Shown here one piece after another: positions 47,801 through 51,419 of a DNA stretch of 51,419 nt. Positions within the stretch are counted from its first letter, which is position 1. Each line of letters starts with the position of its first letter. The translations under genes were made by a program, and so were the position numbers. The notes under the pieces are model-generated. The model did no database searches, was not told where the DNA came from, and was given only the letters and a program-made list of their open reading frames with translations. Location of the stretch: positions 1 through 51,419 of IMG/VR virus record IMGVR_UViG_3300020410_000016. One strand, 5' to 3'. This DNA comes from a virus.

Positions 47801-48030
47801 CTACTGTAAACACTTCCACAGTTGCTACAAACGCAACTCTTGCTCTAAGTGACATTACCACTATGGAAGTGGGAGCGACTGTCACAGGAGCAACCAGTGG
47901 CACTACAGGGGTCATTACTGCTTTAGGCACTAATGCTATCACTGTTGATAATGTTGACGGATTCTTCAAGTCTGGAGAAGTCGTCGCTGCTAATGATGTT
48001 TCTGCCTTGACTATATCCTCATTCAGTTAA
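41836..48030 (+). CDS. Long tail fibre protein with Mtd_N-type N-terminus, 2064 aa
   Basis: Residues 1-50 (RLQLRRGGAQEWANSNPIL, then LGIELDTGRFKIGDGVTAWN) match the attachment domain known from the Bordetella phage major tropism determinant and many fibre proteins. Long stretches of beta repeats follow. A module with TTTVNST, DDPIITLGGDTAP, DRGVEFRYYD and VGFFGYD occurs twice (about 550-645 and 1229-1320). Several units of the type KFTVDTDNGNT-x-IQGTL alternate between about 880 and 1220. Five SEGSTNLYFT repeats lie at about 1542-1726. The last 330 residues are GSGY and GET modules. No C-terminal chaperone or peptidase motif is seen. It lies where T4 has gp12 and fibritin. It probably contacts the host surface, but the receptor is unknown. 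Confidence 0.85.
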   Translation: MANRLQLRRGGAQEWANSNPILAQGELGIELDTGRFKIGDGVTAWNTLRYERPVESTSNTANTLVQRDADGNFAAGTITATLIGNASTAARLSSTRQINLADDLTGSAVFDGSQNITINASLGLITTLPHYDGTAAPTGTYTKLVVDAKGRITNGSFPSTLADYNLNGTVEGSSAQPYDLDLVAISGLTTTGIISRTSGGAMSTRTITGTAGRVSITDGGGISGNPTIDLVTTAVSAGDYNTESLTSVAGSQTVNATKFSVDDRGRLTSAATVPIATAVEGTTALDYNAGTSYSRYDIIKNASKVYQAYQDVSAGAGAPTHSSGDNGGWRYLAAESTEQKGLASFAQEDFDVASGHVSIAAAGVDNTQLQNNRVSFADGNAVEHFELDQELTSTTGYRGFNKLNYVKVNDTSGNLLFGANNTGDSGAGEVDINVRTYISDPDITLDGSSNQTLSKTGDGNLTFGLSQSSSSARNLTLTSVNSGAGAGNILLSADDTITLTATESTGKVHIEDSRFQDNYIGTTNSTMHLDPGDDRAITGLVRIHGDLQIDGTTTTVNSTTITSDDPIITLGGDTAPSTDDNKDRGVEFRYYDTQARVGFFGYDDSYTDLGGHVGGFTFLHNATNTSEVFTGTASGITAGNLKLTTNTNSTSNTTGDLVVAGGAGIGDDVNIGGLLDVDGTFRANSTSRFDDTMVLQGASKSLQFKNGSGTVKTEIHTTSGNAEFGGIVTVSGNTDLNSNLNVASNVHFESTDTPTIVSGAPHTIGSNDYGSFRFDGGGYVAGNVLFNGDIFLNGDFNQQEDVTENYGLRNYLSIRYKLRTGSIAAYTPSYSNHNTSNLRVFGGAGINTTLHVGATGSGQGLFVGKKNSGDTVKFSVDGPSGNTDIQGTLTVEGQSTINDGLIINASNEEFAIQNGSGTDKFTVDTDNGNTVIQGTVNINGVTDIDADFAVRNGTTDKFFVDNVTGNTNIEGTLTADGHTELNSTLNVDSNTTLGAQLTVTGNSEFNGTVDVDANFAVRSGTTDKMTVASSTGNIATDGTLVVAGQTTINDSLIVQSDNEVVNINNGSGTTKFSIDTDNGNTNIIGTLTVGDATQINDTFQTSGVNTFTNNTQQTLTGSYAADGAIRLTGGAGIAKNLAVGEGLRVYGGTELTGALDLNNSADISGALVTHDDVTITADNKMFKIQNGSAANKFTVDTDNGNVDVQGTLDVAGALTTANDLIITGNLTVNGTTTTVNSTVTTIDDPIITVGGDTAPASNDGKDRGVEFRYYDGSAKIGFFGFDRSSSQFAFVTSATNSSEVISGTDGALRAGSLNLTGAGTSLDVDANANIDGTLTVDGQIISQVSSGPALVIPTTDKINNLNADLLDGMTTATAATVSTVVNRDSSGDFAANQITAASAAGSGAGFLGNASTADAWKTARTFTLAGVVQGSVSVDGSSAPTITTTFVDGDITALAAMSGTGYVVRTAANTYAQRTLQVTASSGITLTNADGVSGNTTINVASASTNSANNLVLRDASGNFAANVITAALTGNVTGTVSSIANHDTDALSEGSTNLYFTNERVDDRIDALVSAGTGITKVYDDAAGTYTLTVTQADINTDNVTEGSTNLFTTAARTRTHFTYGTGITHSSGTLSVTQADINTDNITEGSTNIFFTTARANSNFDTKIAAADTDALSEGSSNLYYTDARANARVAAATGANLDLSSKSTTNLSEGTNQYYTEARVQAKLDNAFSQLKAMLNNLATTTTLTLNLSGDPTPGAVVATTVSNGGGGGFSGATAVATSGGTGSGLTVNTTVDADGNITAAAVNAGGSDYLISDTVTITNANAGKVLSMNLGTLSGGTGYTTATGVSATGGSGSALTVDITANAGGVVTNVVINNGGTGYAADETVTILNANASGIKTVGNISAADALRTQGTYTLGTSDYSTQESGANATFTVVVDANGAASVTVTDDGSGFIVNETVTVADAQLGGGGGASLTFDVTTIHGNSATVNTSTVATNATLALSDITTMEVGATVTGATSGTTGVITALGTNAITVDNVDGFFKSGEVVAANDVSALTISSFS
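43484..43770 (+). repeat. Duplicated fibre module, copy 1
   Basis: Residues about 550-645 of the 2064-aa protein: GTTTTVNST, DDPIITLGGDTAPSTDDNKD, RGVEFRYYDTQARVGFFGYD, then FLHNATNTSEV. The second copy is at 45520-45790. The two are similar across their full length in protein and still visibly related in DNA. Confidence 0.8.
45520..45790 (+). repeat. Duplicated fibre module, copy 2
   Basis: Residues about 1229-1320: GTTTTVNSTVTTIDDPIITV, GGDTAPASNDGKDRGVEFR, YYDGSAKIGFFGFDRSSSQF, VTSATNSSEV. Compared with copy 1 at 43484-43770 it lacks the Gly/His stretch (LGGHVGG) before the second strand pair. Confidence 0.8.
46460..47010 (+). repeat. SEGS-x-NLYFT repeats of the fibre protein
   Basis: Five units of 25-45 codons built around D-x-L-SEGS-x-NLYFT-x-x-R (LSEGSTNLYFTNERV, VTEGSTNLFTTAART, ITEGSTNIFFTTARA, LSEGSSNLYYTDARA, LSEGTNQYYTEARV). 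Three units also carry VTQADINTDN. This repeat type is common in phage tail fibres and usually forms a trimeric beta shaft. Confidence 0.8.
47090..47790 (+). repeat. GSGY/GGTGY repeats at the C-terminus of the fibre protein
   Basis: Three to four units with NGGGGGFSG, AGGSDYLI, SGGTGYTT and NGGTGYAA turns, followed by DDGSGFIVNETVTV. They resemble the blocks in the giant protein but have a different DNA sequence. They form the end of a fibre rather than an internal spacer. Confidence 0.7.
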
Positions 48031-48036
48031 TAAAAA

Positions 48037-48843
48037 ATGTCTGCTACTAAACCTGCAAGTAAAACAGAATTAAAAGACTACGCTCTTCGTAGATTAGGAT
48101 ATCCTACGATCGATATCAACGTTGCAACTGAGCAACTTGATGATCTAGTAGACGAAGCAATCGACTTTTATCAAGAGTATCACTATAATGGTAGTTACAA
48201 AACCTTCATGAAAATTGAGGTTACTGATGCTATTAAAACTGCTGCACAAGGATTTTCTCAGGAAGGTTCTACTGCATGGTATGAAATGGATAACTATGTT
48301 TCATTACCACCAGGCACATTAGGTGTTAATCATGTATATTCTCAGATAGGTGCATCAAGTATAGTACCAGGCAATATTTTTAATATTAAATATCAAATCT
48401 TTTTGAATGATATCTATGCTATGACGCATGGACATATTCTACATTATTTCATGACTTCACAGTATCTTGAAACTCTTGACTGGGTGACTAACTCACAAAG
48501 AGATCGTAGAGTCAGATTTAATGAACATCAAGGTAGATTATATCTTGATATGGATTGGGCAGATTTAATGGCTGGTGATTTCATATTAGTTGAAATGTCT
48601 CTTAGACAAGATCCAACTACATATACCAGTATGTTTAATGATAACTGGTTGAAAGATTATGTTGAAGCATTATTCATGCAACAATGGGGAAGAAACCTAA
48701 GTAAGTATGATGGCATTCAAATGTTAGGTGGTGTTACACTTAATGGTCGTCAAATTTTAGAAGACGCTTCTAAATTTAAAACAGATTTAGAGGAGACTCT
48801 TAGAACAACTTACGAACTTCCACCTTTAGACTTAATAGGGTAA
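48037..48843 (+). CDS. gp13: Neck protein gp13 (head completion)
   Basis: 268 residues, a little shorter than T4 gp13 (309). The N-terminus shows the family pattern: SKTELKDYALRRLGYPTIDI, INVATEQLDDLVDEAIDFYQ, EYHYNG (residues about 9-50). Conserved later segments are VNHVYSQIGAS, IYAMTHGHILHYFMTSQYLE, HQGRLYLDMDWADLMAGDFI and WLKDYVEALFMQQWGRNLSK, with GVTLNGRQILEDASKF near the end. gp13 and gp14 close the portal after DNA packaging and form the platform for tail attachment. The gene starts six bases after the fibre gene without an obvious Shine-Dalgarno sequence and is followed six bases later by gp14. Confidence 0.93.
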   Translation: MSATKPASKTELKDYALRRLGYPTIDINVATEQLDDLVDEAIDFYQEYHYNGSYKTFMKIEVTDAIKTAAQGFSQEGSTAWYEMDNYVSLPPGTLGVNHVYSQIGASSIVPGNIFNIKYQIFLNDIYAMTHGHILHYFMTSQYLETLDWVTNSQRDRRVRFNEHQGRLYLDMDWADLMAGDFILVEMSLRQDPTTYTSMFNDNWLKDYVEALFMQQWGRNLSKYDGIQMLGGVTLNGRQILEDASKFKTDLEETLRTTYELPPLDLIG

Positions 48844-48849
48844 CCACTA

Positions 48850-49782
48850 ATGGCAATCTCAAATACACCAGCACAAGATTACGTCCAAAGTGATTATTCT
48901 AATAGTGCTAGACTTAACGTTAATGGGTCTGCACAAGAACAAAAATTTATTGAAAATCTTATTGTAGAAACTATTGAAATTTATGGGCAAGATATTTATT
49001 ATGTTCCGAGAACGATTGTCAACAGGGATACAGTCCTTGGAGAAGACGCGGATTCGCAATTTGACAGTGCAAAAGCAATTCGAGCATATGTCAATAATGT
49101 TGAAGGATGGGAAGGACAAGGTGAGTTACTTAGCAAATTTGGAGTACGTATCGAAGACAAGACAACTTTTATTTTCTCCCGTGAAAAATTTAAAGAAAAG
49201 GTTGACGACTCTACAGTTCTTAATGTCGAAGGACGACCCAACGAAGGAGATCTAATTTGGTTTCCTGTAACAAAACATTTGTTTGAAATTAAATTTGTAG
49301 AAGCAGAAAAACCATTTTATCAATTAGGAAAAGGTTATGTTTGGGAATGTCAGTGTGAACTCTTTGAATACAGCGACGAAGATCTCGACACAGGAATCGC
49401 AGAGATCGATGCAATCGAAACTGCCTTTGCTAATGCTATTACAGTTAACTTTGCTACTGGAGGGACTGGTGATTTCACAGTTGGTGAGATTGTTGCTGGA
49501 GGCACATCTAATGTAACTGCTGAAGTTAAGGCATGGGATTCCAATACAAGACAGTTACAAGTCTTTAATAGAAGCGGTATCTTTACTATTCCTGAGACTG
49601 TCACAGGACAGTCCTCAGGTGCTGCATGGACTTCTGCATCATACAATACACTAAATAATGTGAACACTGCGGACTCTATAGATCAGAACTATGACTTTGA
49701 GACCCTAGATAACGATATAATAGATTTTTCAGAAACAAACCCATTCGGGACATTTGGTTCATCTACTGACACTACGGTTTAA
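48850..49782 (+). CDS. gp14: Neck protein gp14 (head completion), with added repeat module
   Basis: 310 residues against 256 in T4. The N-terminal two thirds is the gp14 core: QKFIENLIVETIEIYGQDIY, YVPRTIVNRDTVLGEDADSQ, FDSAKAIRAYVNN, EGQGELLSKFGVRIEDKTTF, REKFKEK, RPNEGDLIWFPVTKHLFEIK, FVEAEKPFYQLGKGYVWECQ, then CELFEYSDEDLDTG. Residues about 207-264 are a GET-type module (FTVGEIVAGGTSNVTAEV, DSNTRQLQVFNRSGIF, ETVTGQSSGA) like those in the fibres and the DUF4815 protein. The tail returns to an acidic FSETNPFGTFG ending. The protein seals the neck with gp13. The module probably projects from the neck. It follows gp13 by six bases and precedes gp15 by two. Confidence 0.93.
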   Translation: MAISNTPAQDYVQSDYSNSARLNVNGSAQEQKFIENLIVETIEIYGQDIYYVPRTIVNRDTVLGEDADSQFDSAKAIRAYVNNVEGWEGQGELLSKFGVRIEDKTTFIFSREKFKEKVDDSTVLNVEGRPNEGDLIWFPVTKHLFEIKFVEAEKPFYQLGKGYVWECQCELFEYSDEDLDTGIAEIDAIETAFANAITVNFATGGTGDFTVGEIVAGGTSNVTAEVKAWDSNTRQLQVFNRSGIFTIPETVTGQSSGAAWTSASYNTLNNVNTADSIDQNYDFETLDNDIIDFSETNPFGTFGSSTDTTV

Positions 49783-49784
49783 TT

Positions 49785-50570
49785 ATGTTAGGCACTTATA
49801 CATACCACGAAATTTTTAGAAGATCAGTTGTTGCATTTGGAACATTATTCAACAACATCGAACTTCGTCGTAATGATGAAGTGATGAAAGTTCCTTTAGC
49901 ATATGGTCCTAAAGCAAAATTCTTAGCAAGACTAGATCAAGTTCCTGATCCTACTAATAAAAGAGTTCAACTTACTTTACCTAGAATCTCTTTTGAGATT
50001 AATGGTCTTGAGTATGATTCAAGTAGAAAAGTTTCACCAACACAAAAAATTAAAATAGCAAACACTGCTGATAAAAACAAATCAATGTTTATGCCAGTGC
50101 CATATAATCTATCATTTGAGATGGGTATTATATCTAAGAACCAAGATGATAGTTTACAGATTGTTGAACAGATATTACCATACTTCCAACCTCATTATAA
50201 TTTGTCAGTTAAATTAGTCCCTTCAATGAATGAGACTAGGGATGTTCCTATTGTTTTAACTAATGTAGAATACGAAGATATTTACGAAGGTGAATTTGCA
50301 ATAAGAAGAGCAATCACATATACTCTTCAGTTTACAATGAAGACATACTTATACGGTCCTGTCAGAGACGAGAAAGTCATCAAGAAGGTTATTACAGACA
50401 TGTATACCAGTACAAACACTACATCTGCACCAAGAGAAGTTCGTTATACTATTCAACCAAATCCTCTTACTGCAGATGCTGATGATGATTTCGGATTTGG
50501 TATTACAGATGCAGACTTTACAGACAGTAAGAAACGTAATCCTGTGTCTGGAGCTGATGAAAACGTATGA
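49785..50570 (+). CDS. gp15: Tail sheath stabiliser/completion protein gp15
   Basis: 261 residues, near T4 gp15 (272). Family features are GTYTYHEIFRRSVVAFGTLF (2-21), NNIELRRNDE, KVPLAYGPKAKFLARLDQVP (about 37-56), LPRISFEINGLEYDSSRKVS, MPVPYNLSFEMGIISKNQDD, ILPYFQPHYNLSVKLVP and IRRAITYTLQFTMKTYLYGP. gp15 forms the hexameric ring at the top of the tail, holds the last sheath and tube rings and binds gp14 of the neck. It begins two bases after the gp14 stop. Its TGA overlaps the next ATG (ATGA), so the secreted 99-aa protein behind it is translated by coupling. Confidence 0.93.
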   Translation: MLGTYTYHEIFRRSVVAFGTLFNNIELRRNDEVMKVPLAYGPKAKFLARLDQVPDPTNKRVQLTLPRISFEINGLEYDSSRKVSPTQKIKIANTADKNKSMFMPVPYNLSFEMGIISKNQDDSLQIVEQILPYFQPHYNLSVKLVPSMNETRDVPIVLTNVEYEDIYEGEFAIRRAITYTLQFTMKTYLYGPVRDEKVIKKVITDMYTSTNTTSAPREVRYTIQPNPLTADADDDFGFGITDADFTDSKKRNPVSGADENV

Positions 50571-50866
50571 TAAAAATTTTTGTTGTATTAACTTTAGTAT
50601 GGGGAGTTCTAATCGGATTACCAAAATTTGCTCATGCAAATCATTTACCAGTGATGTATGTGCAAGTACCTCAGTGGGCAGATGATTGGGCAGTTTGTGC
50701 TGTAGATGTTCCTGATGCGAAATGTCATTGGTATGTTATGTCACCTGACAATACATTTGGTGAAGGTTTTGATTGGGAAGAAGCACCATGGTTTGATGCT
50801 AATGGTCTAAATGATATTGCACCCATGCAAGCAAAAACAGTTGTAGAGAGGTTACAAGAACAATGA
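50567..50866 (+). CDS. Predicted secreted 99-aa protein between gp15 and gp16
   Basis: The N-terminus is a classical Sec signal peptide: MIK, then a hydrophobic core (IFVVLTLVWGVLIGLP, residues 4-19) and an AHA motif at 22-24, with cleavage predicted before N25. The mature part is about 75 residues, acidic and Trp-rich (QWADDW, CHWYV, FDWEEAPWF), with two cysteines (C44, C53) that could form a disulfide in the periplasm. It overlaps gp15 by four bases and gp16 by four bases (ATGA at both ends), so it is embedded in the late operon. I know no function. An envelope role such as superinfection exclusion or a periplasmic virion factor is possible. It could alternatively stay membrane-anchored if the signal is not cut. 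Confidence 0.8.
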   Translation: MIKIFVVLTLVWGVLIGLPKFAHANHLPVMYVQVPQWADDWAVCAVDVPDAKCHWYVMSPDNTFGEGFDWEEAPWFDANGLNDIAPMQAKTVVERLQEQ

Positions 50867-51294
50867 CTAATCCTTTTGATGGTTTAAATGATGAGTTTGG
50901 TGTAGAGAAAACTGCATTACAAAAACATGTTGAAAAAGTAAAACCTATAATTAAGAAGTCTGCGGAAGAAGATGTAAAGTCAGACTATGAAGTTTCTCGT
51001 GCTGCATTACATAGTTTAGTAATGAAAGGACAAGAGGCAGTAGATGGCATATTAGAAGTTGCACAAGCATCTGATCATCCTCGTGCGTACGAAGTTGCTG
51101 CAACAACAATTAAAGCAGTGGCAGATACAACAGATAAATTAATTGATCTTCAGAAAAAAATGAAAGACTTAGATTCTGAAGAAAAAAAGAATTCTCCATC
51201 TACAGTAAATAATACTATGTTTGTTGGTAGCACTGCAGAGTTACAAAAGATGTTAAAGAAAGAAAAAGAGATAAATAAAAAGGACAAGAAATAA
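50863..51294 (+). CDS. gp16: Terminase small subunit gp16
   Basis: 143 residues against 164 in T4. Features of the family are a short acidic N-terminus (NPFDGLNDEFGVEKT), then long helices: YEVSRAALHSLVMKGQEAVD, GILEVAQASDHPRAYEVAAT and TIKAVADTTDKLIDLQKKMK, forming the antiparallel coiled-coil core. A disordered Ser/Asn linker leads to NNTMFVGSTAELQKMLKKEK, the conserved C-terminal segment. gp16 forms a ring that recognises DNA and stimulates the ATPase of the large subunit gp17. It overlaps the 99-aa gene by four bases. The large subunit does not follow directly: another gene starts 12 bases later. Confidence 0.9.
   Translation: MTNPFDGLNDEFGVEKTALQKHVEKVKPIIKKSAEEDVKSDYEVSRAALHSLVMKGQEAVDGILEVAQASDHPRAYEVAATTIKAVADTTDKLIDLQKKMKDLDSEEKKNSPSTVNNTMFVGSTAELQKMLKKEKEINKKDKK
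51270..51277 (+). promoter_or_regulatory. T4-type late promoter motif GATAAATA
   Basis: GATAAATA lies inside the last codons of gp16 and 28 bases before the ATG at 51306, with transcription expected near 51283. The surrounding codons are A-rich (Glu/Ile/Asn/Lys), so a chance match is more likely here than at the intergenic sites. Confidence 0.45.
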
Positions 51295-51305
51295 CACGAC
51301 GAGAC

Positions 51306-51419
51306 ATGTCAGTTTTAAACGTTTTAAGCACTAATTCAGTTTCAGCAGGTGCAACTGAATATCAAGTAATACAAACAGGATATTACAGAGTTGGATCTAC
51401 TGCAGGTGCAGCAACTGTA
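51306..51419 (+). CDS. N-terminus of a virion-type protein, truncated by the window end
   Basis: ATG at 51306, open for 38 codons to the last base. The start MSVLNVLSTNSVSAGATEYQ, then VIQTGYYRVGSTAGAATV, is Ser/Thr/Ala/Gly-rich and beta-like, as in small structural or decoration proteins of marine T4-like phages. A gene of this kind between gp16 and gp17 is something I recall from cyanophages, but I cannot name a function. It lies 11 bases after the gp16 stop and behind a GATAAATA motif. No clear Shine-Dalgarno sequence is present. The rest of the gene is outside the window. Confidence 0.7.
   Translation, partial: MSVLNVLSTNSVSAGATEYQVIQTGYYRVGSTAGAATV

Overview
The window is part of the genome of a tailed, contractile (T4-like) marine bacteriophage. 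All supported genes lie on the + strand. The order gp25-gp6-giant protein-fibre proteins-gp8-DUF4815 protein-fibre-gp13-gp14-gp15-gp16 is the T4 virion-assembly order. The AT-rich composition, the very long modular fibre/baseplate proteins (GSGY repeats, YHYH domains, Mtd_N-type N-terminus), the small conserved marine-phage genes and the NATAAATA late-promoter motif fit T4-like cyanophages of Synechococcus or Prochlorococcus. A T4-like phage of another marine bacterium cannot be excluded: no photosynthesis or other host-marker gene lies in the window.

Layout. Positions 1-1534 hold small genes of unknown role, including a 55-codon AbrB/MazE-like gene, with two sigma70-type promoters. One of these is a perfect TTGACA-N17-TATAAT that overlaps a terminator. 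Positions 1524-4775 encode an 856-aa structural protein, a PAAR spike-tip protein and a 46-aa basic protein. Positions 4801-7244 are the baseplate wedge genes gp25 and gp6. Positions 7253-27088 are a single 6611-codon gene occupying the gp7 position. Positions 27112-32547 are two more modular virion proteins with cupredoxin-like and YHYH domains. Positions 32586-41290 are gp8 and a 2390-aa DUF4815 protein. Two small coiled-coil genes end at a terminator (41763-41786), and a late promoter then precedes a 2064-aa Mtd_N-type fibre protein (41836-48030). Positions 48037-50570 are neck and tail-completion genes gp13, gp14 and gp15. A secreted 99-aa protein is coupled to gp15 and to terminase small subunit gp16 (50863-51294). 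The window ends inside a gene that starts at 51306.

How it works together. PAAR, gp25, gp6, the giant protein and gp8 should build the baseplate and its spike. The large repeat-rich proteins are probably fibres or baseplate appendages that contact the host. gp13/14/15 join the head to the tail, and gp16 starts DNA packaging. Five GATAAATA/CATAAATA sites, each at a gene boundary, divide the region into late transcription units.

The most interesting material is inside the large proteins. An in-frame cassette with a TFTC...YPR signature is nested in a LamG domain and between conserved scaffold motifs of the giant protein. A degenerate cupredoxin-like domain is nested in a YHYH domain. Another cupredoxin-like domain has a complete His/Cys/His/Met ligand set. 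GSGY and GET modules are shared by proteins from the neck to the fibres. No tRNA, CRISPR, insertion sequence or integrase was seen.
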